Part shown: positions 28,617 to 38,105 of the stretch, piece after piece
Numbering within the stretch: the first letter of the stretch is position 1
How the letters are laid out: each line of letters begins with the position of its first letter
From: an uncultured bacterium
Lineage (GTDB): Bacteria > Bacteroidota > Bacteroidia > Bacteroidales > Bacteroidaceae
NCBI GenBank assembly: GCA_905215555.1
Contig: CAJMQU010000009.1
Location: forward strand, 37,977-101,976
DNA length: 64,000 nt
Direction of reading: 5' to 3'
The notes under the pieces: generated by a model
Databases searched by the model: none
What the model saw: the letters and a program-made list of their open reading frames with translations, nothing else
Told to the model about the DNA's origin: nothing
Made by a program: the position numbers and the translations under genes

Positions 28617-28680
28617 TCACACTCTCCTTATCAGCTTTTTCTCTTTAGAAGACAAAAGTCAGCGGGAGAGTGTGATTTTT
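28617..28680 (+). terminator. Terminator between the BACON and subtilisin genes
   Basis: A stem TCACACTCTCC (28617-28627) pairs with GGAGAGTGTGA (28665-28675), directly followed by TTTTT. The long loop may fold further. Clear intrinsic terminator form. Confidence 0.82.
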
Positions 28681-28721
28681 ATACAGTCTACCAAACTTAA
28701 TGACATTATGAATCATAGTAT

Positions 28722-31457
28722 ATGAAAAAACATCTATTATATGCCCTTGGAATTGCCACGTTACTGCTAAGTGGATGTAGTCAAGATAGTTTTATCGACA
28801 CAGAGGCAAATTCTCCAACCTCCGCAACGTTAAAATCCAACAATGAATTGACGGGAAAAGGCATACCCGGCATCGCTTACATCAAAGTACAAGATGCACT
28901 CCGGGAAGAAATACAGAAAATCTCCCCAAACAGCATCTCACTCAACAGCGTGCCTACACCCATGGCCGCTACACTAAAAAGCATCAAAGCCCAAAATATA
29001 GAACGGCTCTTCACACCCGATCCACGCTTTGAAAAGCGTATGCACCGCGAAGGGCTGGACCGTTGGTTCATCATCAATTTTGATGAACAACAGAACTTAG
29101 AACAGACCATCACTACACTCGCCACCAACCCGCAATTTGAAATTGTGGAAAAGGTATTCGCACAGGCCATTCCTACCCAGAGAGCTACTTTCAGCACATT
29201 TACACCAGCCGTAACACGAAGCGGCAATGATATGCCCTTTGATGACCCGGAGCTGAACAAGCAGTGGCACTACAAAAATTTCGGCACTACGCCAAAATCT
29301 GTGGCAGGAGCCGACATCAACCTCTTTGAGGCATGGCAACAAACTACGGGAACACGAAATGTCATCGTGTCTGTAGTGGATGGAGGAATCGACTCCGGAC
29401 ATGAAGATTTAAAAGATAATCTTTGGATAAACAAAGGAGAAATCCCCGATAACGGCATAGATGATGACGGAAACGGATTTGTGGATGATGTGTACGGCTA
29501 CAACTTTGTTTCAGACAAAGGAGAAGTTACACTGGATGATGCGGGGCACGGAACGCACGTCGCAGGCACCATTGCTGCTCGAAACAATAATGGTATCGGT
29601 GTTTGCGGAGTGGCAGGAGGCGACGGGACTCCCAACAGCGGCGCACTTCTAATGAGTTGCCAGATATTTGAAGGCGAAAACGGTTCGGGACAAAGTGCAA
29701 GAGCTACGGTGTATGGCGCCAACAATGGAGCGATCATCAGCCAGAATTCCTGGGGCTATGACTACCCGGGCCCCGGTTCCATCCCCGCCAGTATGCGCGA
29801 GGCCATAGACTACTTCATCAAATATGCCGGATGTGACAACGAAGGCAAGCAACTCCCCAACTCTCCAATGAAAGGGGGCGTGGTGATTTATGCCGCAGGC
29901 AATGATGACAAAGATTACCTAAGTTACCCATCCGCTTATCCTCCTGTCATATCCGTCTCAGCCATGGCTCCCAATTGGGAAAAAGCATGGTATACCAACC
30001 GTGGAGACTGGATAAGCATCATGGCTCCGGGCGGTGATGAATTATTTGTCAACGGAATGGTCTACAGCACAGTGCCCGCTTCTATCTATAATGGGGAAAA
30101 GTACGGATACATGCAGGGAACCTCTATGGCTTGTCCGCACGTTTCGGGTATTGCCGCCCTGATTGCATCCAAACTCGGCGGTCTGGGCTTCACCAACGAA
30201 GAACTTAAAACCCGCTTGCTAGGCTCTCTCCGACCCGAAAACATTGACACCCACAATCCCGCCTATACCGGACGTCTTGGAATAGGCTACATAGACGCCG
30301 CCCTTACACTTGCCGAAAACAATAACAAAAAGCCCGAAACCGTATCAACCTTAAAAGCAGAAGCGGAATATACAAGCATGACACTGAAATGGGCGGCCGT
30401 AAAAGATGAGGATGACGGAACAGCCATAAAATACTTGCTCTACTTCTCCGACAAACCATTAACGGCATCCAATTATAAGGATATCACCCCATACACCATC
30501 AATGCACAAGGTTACAAAGTGGGTGAAGAAATAACATATAAAGTTTCAAACTTAACAGAGAACACTACTTACTATGCAACTGTGATTGCCGTCGACCGGT
30601 GGAGACTTGAATCGGAGTTTATGTCCAATGAGTTCCAAACCCAGAAAAATGACCCGCCCGTAATTGAAGAATTACCACAGAGCACGATCCGTGTAACCAG
30701 TGCAGAGGCTCAGAGTTTCACCGTAAAGATATCCGACCCGAACGGCCATAAGATTTCTTATGTCCTGAGAGGCGAAAACCGGGGCGTTTCGGCTATACGG
30801 ACAGATGACAACCTGAAGTTTACCCTCCGCGCAGTCGCCCCTATAGGTAAATATGATATCGAACTGGTGGTAACCGACGAATTAGGAGCATCCACATCCG
30901 CAAAAATACCTTTTGAAGTATATGTTTATGAGTTCCCATCCCTTTCTAATAGCATACAAAATATACTTATCGGCAAGAATGAGGCAGCCCGCGAAATAGA
31001 CCTGACACAGCATTTTACTTACCAATCAGGCAGCAAGGTGACTATCAGTGCCAGTTCATCCGACAATAGCGTTGTTACCGCCACAGTCAATGCATCTACG
31101 CTTTCCGTCAAAGGCAACAAGCCCGGACAAGCCTCTGTCAGCGTCAGCGTCTCCGACGGAAACGAAACGGCACAGACCAAATTCCAGGTAAGTGTAGTAG
31201 CCAGCACCGGCGACATCGTATATCAGATCTACCCGATGCCTGCCACTACGGTACTCAATGTATTGGTCAATCCGGAGATAAAGAAAGCGGAATTTACCAT
31301 CCGTTCCTTATTCGGCGAGAAAGTATTCAGCAAGAACTGCACCATAAACGGCATGGATCCCGTGAAACTTAATATACAGAAGCTGTCAGCCGGCACCTAT
31401 ACACTTGTGATGGAAAGCAACAAGGGAACTTACAAAAAGACTATTGTCAAACAGTAA
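28722..31457 (+). CDS. S8 (subtilisin-like) serine protease lipoprotein with type-A-sorting-like C-terminus
   Basis: The 911-residue protein has a lipobox LLSGC (Cys19). Residues about 45-160 form a propeptide-like region. The S8 catalytic domain follows with Asp220 (VSVVDGGID), His276 (GHGTHVAGT) and Ser468 (GTSMACPHVSG), all intact. A fibronectin-III domain (about 545-640), a cadherin/PKD-like part (about 645-830) and a C-terminal 80-residue region come next. The last region begins YQIYPMPATTVLNV and ends SAGTYTLVMESNKGTYKKTIVKQ, the pattern of a type-A sorting domain. A lipid anchor and a sorting domain on one chain is unusual, since each alone could place the protease on the surface. It lies 14 bp before a PorV/PorQ-like gene. 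Confidence 0.92.
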   Translation: MKKHLLYALGIATLLLSGCSQDSFIDTEANSPTSATLKSNNELTGKGIPGIAYIKVQDALREEIQKISPNSISLNSVPTPMAATLKSIKAQNIERLFTPDPRFEKRMHREGLDRWFIINFDEQQNLEQTITTLATNPQFEIVEKVFAQAIPTQRATFSTFTPAVTRSGNDMPFDDPELNKQWHYKNFGTTPKSVAGADINLFEAWQQTTGTRNVIVSVVDGGIDSGHEDLKDNLWINKGEIPDNGIDDDGNGFVDDVYGYNFVSDKGEVTLDDAGHGTHVAGTIAARNNNGIGVCGVAGGDGTPNSGALLMSCQIFEGENGSGQSARATVYGANNGAIISQNSWGYDYPGPGSIPASMREAIDYFIKYAGCDNEGKQLPNSPMKGGVVIYAAGNDDKDYLSYPSAYPPVISVSAMAPNWEKAWYTNRGDWISIMAPGGDELFVNGMVYSTVPASIYNGEKYGYMQGTSMACPHVSGIAALIASKLGGLGFTNEELKTRLLGSLRPENIDTHNPAYTGRLGIGYIDAALTLAENNNKKPETVSTLKAEAEYTSMTLKWAAVKDEDDGTAIKYLLYFSDKPLTASNYKDITPYTINAQGYKVGEEITYKVSNLTENTTYYATVIAVDRWRLESEFMSNEFQTQKNDPPVIEELPQSTIRVTSAEAQSFTVKISDPNGHKISYVLRGENRGVSAIRTDDNLKFTLRAVAPIGKYDIELVVTDELGASTSAKIPFEVYVYEFPSLSNSIQNILIGKNEAAREIDLTQHFTYQSGSKVTISASSSDNSVVTATVNASTLSVKGNKPGQASVSVSVSDGNETAQTKFQVSVVASTGDIVYQIYPMPATTVLNVLVNPEIKKAEFTIRSLFGEKVFSKNCTINGMDPVKLNIQKLSAGTYTLVMESNKGTYKKTIVKQ

Positions 31458-31471
31458 ATCGCTCAGAAATT

Positions 31472-32401
31472 ATGAAAATCAGAAATATAATCATCTCAAT
31501 GGCATTGCTCACCGCTCCGATGTTCGTCTTCGGGCAAAGCCGTGCAGTACCTATGTTGGAAATAAATCCCGATGCCCGCACAACCGCCATGGGCGGCAAT
31601 CAGTATGGCGAGGCGCAGACTATGATGATTTACTCCAACCCTACTTCCATTTTGTATAATGAAGACGTATGGAATTTCTCCGCATCCACCCAAATCTACC
31701 CGTCGGCAGACGAAGTGGGACGCCTGATGTTCTATGGAGCATCAGCATCACGGCGTTTCGGCATTCACGGGGTGCATGTTGGTTTCCGCTATCTGGGAGG
31801 ATATTCCATCCCTATGGACGGAGGAAAAGGCCTGAAACCGGCTGACTGGTCTGTCGACGTAGCCTATTCATTGCGTCTGTTTGACCACTTCTCAGCTTCC
31901 GTAGGAGCATCGTTCATACGGAGTAAAGTCTTCAAAGAGGCCAGTACTGTAGCCTTCAATGTGGCAGCCTACTACCGTAATAGTTTCAACATGGGCATCA
32001 ATGCCGACTATGTTATCGGGATAAATGCTGCCAACATGGGTCCTGACCTGGATTATGACAAGAAATATGAGAAAACAAAACTCCCTGCCAACTTCGGCGG
32101 TGGAGGTGAGTTGGGATTAAACTTCAGCGAAAAGAATAAGCTGAATGTATCACTGGCCGGACAATACTATTACTTGCCCGAAAAGGCAAAACTGTTCACC
32201 GGCAACATAGGTGCAGAATACACTTATGCCAAAATGATATCCTTGCGTGCAGGTTATAGTTATGCCCAGCACGATTACAGTCACTTCGCCTTCGGTGCCG
32301 GTTTCTCCTATCGTATATTCCGTCTGGGGGTAACCCACCAAAGAGGATTGGGGGGCAATGATGTCAACATGACGCTTATCTCACTTGGTGCGAGCTTTTA
32401 A
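31472..32401 (+). CDS. PorV/PorQ-like outer-membrane beta-barrel protein
   Basis: The 309-residue protein has a signal peptide cut near FGQ. The mature start (LEINPDARTTAMGGNQYGEA) is the PorV/PorQ (FadL-like) hallmark, followed by about 14 amphipathic strands ending in SLGASF. In species with a type IX secretion system, PorV shuttles cargo with C-terminal sorting domains to the attachment complex. Here the gene follows a protease with such a domain by 14 bp, so a carrier/cargo pair is a reasonable inference. No other type IX component is in the window. It is the last gene before a terminator. Confidence 0.87.
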   Translation: MKIRNIIISMALLTAPMFVFGQSRAVPMLEINPDARTTAMGGNQYGEAQTMMIYSNPTSILYNEDVWNFSASTQIYPSADEVGRLMFYGASASRRFGIHGVHVGFRYLGGYSIPMDGGKGLKPADWSVDVAYSLRLFDHFSASVGASFIRSKVFKEASTVAFNVAAYYRNSFNMGINADYVIGINAANMGPDLDYDKKYEKTKLPANFGGGGELGLNFSEKNKLNVSLAGQYYYLPEKAKLFTGNIGAEYTYAKMISLRAGYSYAQHDYSHFAFGAGFSYRIFRLGVTHQRGLGGNDVNMTLISLGASF

Positions 32402-32458
32402 ATAATCATTCCGACAGACATTTCAAATCCCAAAGCAAAGGGATATGCCAAAACGAAA

Positions 32459-32496
32459 TAGCCCCCGAAAGTTTTTTATCCGACTTTCGAGGGCTA
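32459..32496 (+). terminator. Hairpin terminator after the PorV-like gene
   Basis: TAGCCCCCGAAAGT pairs with ACTTTCGAGGGCTA with one mismatch, forming a 14-bp stem with a T-rich loop. It lies 57 bases after the stop at 32401. Confidence 0.75.
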
Positions 32497-32560
32497 CTTC
32501 ACTTTTAAAGAAAAGACAGTGAAGAAAAAATGAGTTCTTTATTTATTGAGGAAATGTACT

Positions 32561-32606
32561 AAAATAAAAGCTATATTGCATTTCTCAATTATTATTTGTT
32601 TATTTG
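32561..32606 (+). promoter_or_regulatory. Putative promoter and 41-bp repeated block upstream of the ECF sigma gene
   Basis: The first 41 bases match 26382-26422 at 39 positions. TTG (32577-32579) and TTTATTTG (32599-32606, one mismatch to TAnnTTTG) are separated by 19 bases, close to the usual Bacteroidales spacing. A transcript would begin near 32613, just before the GTG at 32642. Confidence 0.4.
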
Positions 32607-32641
32607 CACATCGATTTATTTACTATTCAATACTTTTACGT

Positions 32642-33148
32642 GTGAAAGATAAAACCGGCATTGATATTCTTTTCAAAGAATATTATCCTCAACTATATTA
32701 TTATGCTTATCATCTGATAAACGATATAGAGGCTAGTAAAGACATCGTGAGCGATGCTTTCGAGTTTCTGTGGAATAACTATGGCAAAGTGAACAAAGCA
32801 ACGGTCAAGTCCTATTTATATACATACGTGCGCAACAAAAGTATTGATTACCTCCGACATCAAAATGTTCATCAACAATTCGTGCAATTATATACTGACC
32901 TGACCCAAGACTATGTAGAAACAGACTATCAAGAATGGGACGAGAAAATGTTGGCCATCCAGAAAGCTATGCAGAAACTCACTCCACATACCAAACATAT
33001 TTTAGAAGAATGCTATGTAGAAAAGAAGAAATACCAGGAAGTGGCCGAAGAATTGAATATCAGCGTAAGTGCAGTCAGGAAACATATTGTGAAAGCACTG
33101 CAAGTGATACGTAAAGAATGTTTAATAAATCATAAAGAGGGTGTCTGA
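32642..33148 (+). CDS. ECF RNA polymerase sigma factor (Bacteroidetes SusC-associated type)
   Basis: The 168-residue product has sigma region 2 (FKEYYPQLYYYAYHLINDIEASKDIVSDAFEFLW) and region 4 (LTPHTKHILEECYVEKKKYQEVAEELNISVSAVRKHIVKALQVI), the minimal ECF set. There is no in-frame ATG before the conserved region. The start is placed at GTG 32642, since a possible promoter lies just upstream and further upstream codons give an odd hydrophobic extension. The next gene is a FecR-type anti-sigma factor, followed by SusC/SusD. This is the usual trans-envelope signalling layout, where substrate binding at the TonB receptor frees the sigma factor. Confidence 0.92.
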   Translation: MKDKTGIDILFKEYYPQLYYYAYHLINDIEASKDIVSDAFEFLWNNYGKVNKATVKSYLYTYVRNKSIDYLRHQNVHQQFVQLYTDLTQDYVETDYQEWDEKMLAIQKAMQKLTPHTKHILEECYVEKKKYQEVAEELNISVSAVRKHIVKALQVIRKECLINHKEGV

Positions 33149-33197
33149 TTGTAAGGCAAAAACGATATAAAATAATATACCAAAAACCAATGACACT

Positions 33198-34349
33198 ATG
33201 AGTAAGGAAACTGATAACATAAACTTGGAAGCCCCCATTGAAAAAGCAATTGATGCTATGGAGCCTTCTACAGATATCACAGATGAACAACTACAGGAGA
33301 TTCTTCTGGACAAAGAATGCAGACAGGCAGCTCAAGATATCCTAGACACCCGTTTTTTTCTGCATACCGGAAAAAGAGATATGCAACTGAATGTAGAAGC
33401 CGAACTCGCCCGCTTCAAAAGAAGACATCAAAAACAAAAGATACATACTCTTTGGAAAACAAGCATCAGCATTGCTGCTTCCATTGCCCTTTTCATCGGG
33501 ATTTATCATTATATCAGCCATCAGCAGGAGGCGGCAAACACAGCGCCCGTTATCGTATTCACTGCCGACAACTCACCCCAACAAGTGATTTTAGATAAAG
33601 GCGATGGAGAAAGAATCGTACTGGCCGAACATCAGGCCCATACTCCTCAAAAAGCACAATCTTCCTCCTCTAAAGAGCTTAGTTATCCTTCTAAAACGAA
33701 GGATGTAATATTGCACACGCATACCCTCACAGTGCCCAGAGGAGAAACCTTTAAAATTACTCTATGTGATGGCACCGAAGTATGGCTAAATGCCAACACC
33801 CACTTCGTTTATCCCACCGCTTTCGTCGGAAAAGAGCGTATAGTAACCTTGAACGGAGAAGCATACTTTAAAGTTGCTAAAGATAAAGAACATCCGTTCA
33901 TCGTCAAAACGCCTCATGTACAAACCCGTGTATTAGGAACAGAGTTTAATATACGAAGCTACTCACCGGAAGACACCCACATTGTTCTGATCAGTGGAAA
34001 GGTAGAAGTCAGCAATGCAAAAGACAACATCTATACACGTCTGATTCCCGGAGAAGATGCCCACCTGCAACCTGACGGGAATTTCATTATGACCGAAGTG
34101 GACTTAGATTCATATATCTATTGGAAAGACGGATTCTTCTATTTCGACGATGTCACTCTTAAAGACATTATGGAAAATATCGGGCGATGGTATAACGTAA
34201 ACATTGAATTCAGAAACCCGGATGCCATGAAATACAAAATGCATTTCGTTTCTGACCGTACCAAGCAGTTGGAGCATACCTTAAAGTTGCTTAATCAAAT
34301 GAAAAAGGTAACGGCCACTATAAGAAACAATACAATAGTTATAGACTAA
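33198..34349 (+). CDS. FecR-family anti-sigma factor
   Basis: The 383-residue single-pass membrane protein holds the ECF factor inactive and receives the signal from the SusC-like receptor. The cytoplasmic N-terminus (1-85) is followed by a membrane segment (about 87-105, SISIAASIALFIGIYHYI). The FecR domain (about 175-270) has LTVPRGETFKITLCDGTEVWLNANTHFVYP and VLGTEFNIRSY. A C-terminal DUF4974/secretin-like domain (about 315-383, DVTLKDIMENIGRWYNVNIEF) ends it. It starts 49 bp after the sigma gene stop. Confidence 0.94.
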   Translation: MSKETDNINLEAPIEKAIDAMEPSTDITDEQLQEILLDKECRQAAQDILDTRFFLHTGKRDMQLNVEAELARFKRRHQKQKIHTLWKTSISIAASIALFIGIYHYISHQQEAANTAPVIVFTADNSPQQVILDKGDGERIVLAEHQAHTPQKAQSSSSKELSYPSKTKDVILHTHTLTVPRGETFKITLCDGTEVWLNANTHFVYPTAFVGKERIVTLNGEAYFKVAKDKEHPFIVKTPHVQTRVLGTEFNIRSYSPEDTHIVLISGKVEVSNAKDNIYTRLIPGEDAHLQPDGNFIMTEVDLDSYIYWKDGFFYFDDVTLKDIMENIGRWYNVNIEFRNPDAMKYKMHFVSDRTKQLEHTLKLLNQMKKVTATIRNNTIVID

Positions 34350-34499
34350 AATACATATCATAAAAACACCCAATAAGACAATATTCAAACAAAATAATAC
34401 TTTTTTCTAAGAAAATTCAGCAAAAGGGGTGTCCTTTTTTTATTCTCATACGAACTAATAATATAACGAAAGAGAATTTGTGTTATAAAATTAGAATGT

Positions 34500-37400
34500 A
34501 TGAGAAGAAAATGGCATTTATTTATCACTTGTATTGCATGCATTTGCCTCTTGTCACACCAAGCAAATGCACAAACAACTACAACTAAAACGGAGATTAC
34601 AATTGAGTTCAATAATGAGCGTCTGCCTTCTTTATTGAAACGTTTGGAAAAGGTGTCGGGATATAAAATCCTGTTCACGTATGACGATGTCAAAAAGTAT
34701 ACCGTATCCGGTTCTGCCAAGAACAAAGGAATTAAAGAGATACTGGAGATCATCTTAAACGACAAGCCTTTGGAGTATCATATTGAGGATCAATTTATCA
34801 CCATCACTTCCAAGAACTCCAAACAACCTAAGATTTTTGATGTCACAGGAACCGTTATTTCACAAGACGACGGATTACCACTGATCGGTGCAACCATTCT
34901 GATCAAAGGAAGTAAAACGGGAGTACTGACAGACATCGACGGGCGGTTCCATATAGAGAAAGTAGCCAGCAATTCAATCCTGCAATTCTCCTATATCGGT
35001 ATGGTGCCTCAAGAAGTAAAGGCTTCTCCTAAAATGAACATCACGCTGGTATCTGACGTACAGACACTGTCGGAAGTAGTAGTTACCGGTATGCAAAAAA
35101 TGGATAAACGGTTATTTACGGGTGCCGCCACAAAACTCTCGGCTGAGAACATCAAGCTGGATGGCATACCCGAAATCAGCCGTGCACTGGAAGGGCGTGC
35201 CGCCGGCGTATCCGTACAGAACGTATCAGGAACTTTCGGTACCGCTCCTAAAATCCGCGTACGCGGAGCAACTTCCATATACGGCAGTTCCAAGCCGTTA
35301 TGGGTAGTGGATGGAGTCATTATGGAAGATGTAACCGAAGTAGATGCAGATAATCTGTCTTCGGGAGATGCCGTTACTCTCATCAGTTCTGCCATTGCCG
35401 GATTAAATGCAGATGACATTGAAAGTTTCCAGATATTAAAAGACGGTTCCGCCACCTCTATCTATGGAGCTCGGGCTATGGCGGGGGTAATCGTTGTCAC
35501 TACTAAAAAAGGAAAAGCCGGAAGCAGCAAGATCACCTATACCGGAGAATACACAATGAGACTAAAACCCAGCTACAAGCATTTCAACATCTTGAATTCG
35601 CAAGAACAGATGGGCGTTTATAAAGAGCTGGACAATGCGGGATATTTGAATCTTGCCGATATGTACCGGGCTTCAAACAGCGGTATATATGGAAAAATGT
35701 ATCATCTGATCAACGATTACGATGCAAAGACCGATTCATACGGGCTGATGAATACGGAAGAGGCGCGTAACCTGTATCTGCAGGAAGCAGAATTCAGAAA
35801 TACAAACTGGTTTGACCTGCTGTTTAATAACAGCATCTCACAAAACCATGCCATCAGTTTTTCTACCGGTACTGAAAAGGCATCTTACTACACCTCATTA
35901 AGTATCATGAATGATCCGGGATGGACCAATAAAAGCGAAGTAAAGCGTTATACCGCCAATGTAAACGCACTATACCATATCAGTAAATCCTTATCGATCA
36001 ATTTAATCAGCAATGCTTCTTACCGTAAGCAGAAAGCTCCGGGAACATTAAGTTCTTCTGTCGACCCTGTCAGCGGTGAGGTGAAGCGTGACTTCGACAT
36101 CAACCCGTACAGTTATGCCCTGAACACCTCACGTACACTGGACCCTGATGCTTACTATGTACGCAACTATGCGCCTTTCAACATTCTGCATGAACTGGAT
36201 AACAACTACATCGACTTAAACGTAACCGATCTTAAATTTCAGGGAGAACTGAAATGGAAACCTATCAATAAAATCGAGTTATCCGCTTTGGGAGCCTACA
36301 AAACTTCCATGACCACACAGTCACACACCATCAAAGATTATTCAAATCAGGCATGGGCTTTCCGCGCTATGGACGACGCTACGATGCGCCAGGCCAATCC
36401 ATGGCTTTATACCGATCCTGAAAATGCCAACACACTGCCTGTATCCGTGCTGCCAGTGGGAGGATTCTACAGGGAGACAAAATACTCAATGGACAGTTAC
36501 GATTTCCGTGGAACAGCCAGCTACAATGACGTTTATGGCGAAAATCACATCTTCAATTTCTTCGGAGGTATGGAAGTCAATGCAGTGAACCGTCAAAGAA
36601 CCTGGTTCAACGGAGTTGGTATGCAGTATGAAATGGGAATGCTTCCGGCCTACGAATATCAGTACTTCAAACAAGGCAGTGAAGAAAACGCACAATACTA
36701 TACCGTAGAAAGAACCCGTCAACGCGAAGTGTCATTCTTCGGCACGGCAACCTATTCTTACCAAGGCAAATATACCCTGAACGGTACGTTACGATACGAA
36801 GGTTCCAATAAACTGGGTAAAAGCAGGTCGGCGCGCTGGCTTCCCACCTGGAACTTATCGGCTGCCTGGAATGCCCACGAAGAGAAGTTCTGGCAACCTC
36901 TGCTCAACTACGTTTCAAATATGACCCTGAAGGCCTCCTACTCTCTGACTGCTGACCGTGGACCGGCTTCGGCCAGTAACTCACGGGCTATCATTCAGAG
37001 TTACAACGCTTGGCGTCCGTTCACTTCCATCAAAGAGTCCGGTCTGAGAGTTGTGAATATAGAAAACCAGGAACTTACTTACGAGAAAAAGCATGAGTTG
37101 AACATCGGAGCTGAGATAGGTTTTCTGAATAACCGCATTAATCTGGCTGTCGACTGGTACAAACGTAACAATTACGACCTGATAGGTATCATCAATACCA
37201 AAGGAACCGGCGGACAACTCACCAAACTGGCCAATGTAGCCAGCATGAAATCACATGGTATCGAGTTTACCTTATCTACACAGAACATCAAAAAGAAGGA
37301 TTTCAGCTGGAATACGGATTTTATCTTCTCAAATACCAAGAATGAAGTAACCGATCTCCAATCCAATTCTTCGGTAATCGAGATGATCAGTGGAAGCGGA

Positions 37401-38087
37401 TTTGCATTGGAAGGTTATCCTGTCCGCTCTCTGTTCTCCATGGATTTCCGTGGATTGAATGAGAGTGGCTATCCTACCTTCATTAACGAAGACGGAAACC
37501 TGACAGTCAGCAACATAAACTTCCAGGAACGAATTAAGAAAGGCCATCTTATTTATGAGGGTCCGACCGACCCTACCATCACCGGAAGTTTTGGAAACAG
37601 TTTCAAGTATAAGAACTTCTTGCTGAACCTCTTCATCACATATTCCTTCGGCAATGTAATCAGACTGGATCCGGTATTCCACAACCAGTATAGTGACCTC
37701 GATGCTATGCCCAGAGAATTCATAAACCGCTGGACCAAAGGCGGAGACGAGAAGTATACTGATATCCCGGTAATTGCCGATAAACGTGCCAATCAGCAGG
37801 ATCCCTATCTGAGCTATGCTTACAATGCCTATAACTATTCTACGGCTCGCATAGCCAAAGGAGACTTTATCCGAATGAAAGAAATTTCCCTAACCTACAA
37901 TTTCCCTAAAAAACTGATAGTTAAAGCAGGAGTCAGTGACTTGTCCCTAAAACTTCAGGCTACGAATGCATTTCTCATCTATTCGGACAAGAAGTTGAAC
38001 GGGCAAGACCCTGAGTTCTTCAATACCGGTGGTGTGGCATCTCCTGTCCCCCAGCAGTTCACTTTGACATTAAGATTAGGTATTTAA
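34500..38087 (+). CDS. SusC/RagA-family TonB-linked outer-membrane transporter with STN domain
   Basis: The 1195-residue protein imports a large ligand across the outer membrane with energy from TonB. A signal peptide ends near NAQ. The STN domain (about 30-100, TEITIEFNNERLPSLLKRLEKVSGYKI) binds the FecR partner. A carboxypeptidase-regulatory-like domain (about 112-190, VTGTVISQDDGLPLIGATILIKGSKTG) follows. The TonB plug (about 190-335) carries SEVVVTGMQKMDKRLFTGA and IRVRGATSIYG. The rest is the barrel, ending RLGI. It has full length. The STN domain and upstream ECF/FecR genes show regulation by trans-envelope signalling. Confidence 0.96.
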   Translation: MRRKWHLFITCIACICLLSHQANAQTTTTKTEITIEFNNERLPSLLKRLEKVSGYKILFTYDDVKKYTVSGSAKNKGIKEILEIILNDKPLEYHIEDQFITITSKNSKQPKIFDVTGTVISQDDGLPLIGATILIKGSKTGVLTDIDGRFHIEKVASNSILQFSYIGMVPQEVKASPKMNITLVSDVQTLSEVVVTGMQKMDKRLFTGAATKLSAENIKLDGIPEISRALEGRAAGVSVQNVSGTFGTAPKIRVRGATSIYGSSKPLWVVDGVIMEDVTEVDADNLSSGDAVTLISSAIAGLNADDIESFQILKDGSATSIYGARAMAGVIVVTTKKGKAGSSKITYTGEYTMRLKPSYKHFNILNSQEQMGVYKELDNAGYLNLADMYRASNSGIYGKMYHLINDYDAKTDSYGLMNTEEARNLYLQEAEFRNTNWFDLLFNNSISQNHAISFSTGTEKASYYTSLSIMNDPGWTNKSEVKRYTANVNALYHISKSLSINLISNASYRKQKAPGTLSSSVDPVSGEVKRDFDINPYSYALNTSRTLDPDAYYVRNYAPFNILHELDNNYIDLNVTDLKFQGELKWKPINKIELSALGAYKTSMTTQSHTIKDYSNQAWAFRAMDDATMRQANPWLYTDPENANTLPVSVLPVGGFYRETKYSMDSYDFRGTASYNDVYGENHIFNFFGGMEVNAVNRQRTWFNGVGMQYEMGMLPAYEYQYFKQGSEENAQYYTVERTRQREVSFFGTATYSYQGKYTLNGTLRYEGSNKLGKSRSARWLPTWNLSAAWNAHEEKFWQPLLNYVSNMTLKASYSLTADRGPASASNSRAIIQSYNAWRPFTSIKESGLRVVNIENQELTYEKKHELNIGAEIGFLNNRINLAVDWYKRNNYDLIGIINTKGTGGQLTKLANVASMKSHGIEFTLSTQNIKKKDFSWNTDFIFSNTKNEVTDLQSNSSVIEMISGSGFALEGYPVRSLFSMDFRGLNESGYPTFINEDGNLTVSNINFQERIKKGHLIYEGPTDPTITGSFGNSFKYKNFLLNLFITYSFGNVIRLDPVFHNQYSDLDAMPREFINRWTKGGDEKYTDIPVIADKRANQQDPYLSYAYNAYNYSTARIAKGDFIRMKEISLTYNFPKKLIVKAGVSDLSLKLQATNAFLIYSDKKLNGQDPEFFNTGGVASPVPQQFTLTLRLGI

Positions 38088-38105
38088 TTTTAAAAACGAC
38101 TTGAT

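Noticed and set aside
28722..32401. A complete type IX secretion locus
   Set aside because: Only a PorV/PorQ-like gene and C-terminal sorting-like regions are present; no PorK, L, M, N or SprA-like gene is in the window.
32546..32641. N-terminal extension of the ECF sigma factor from a TTG at 32546
   Set aside because: It would translate through the possible promoter and add a hydrophobic stretch not found in ECF factors; the GTG at 32642 fits better.
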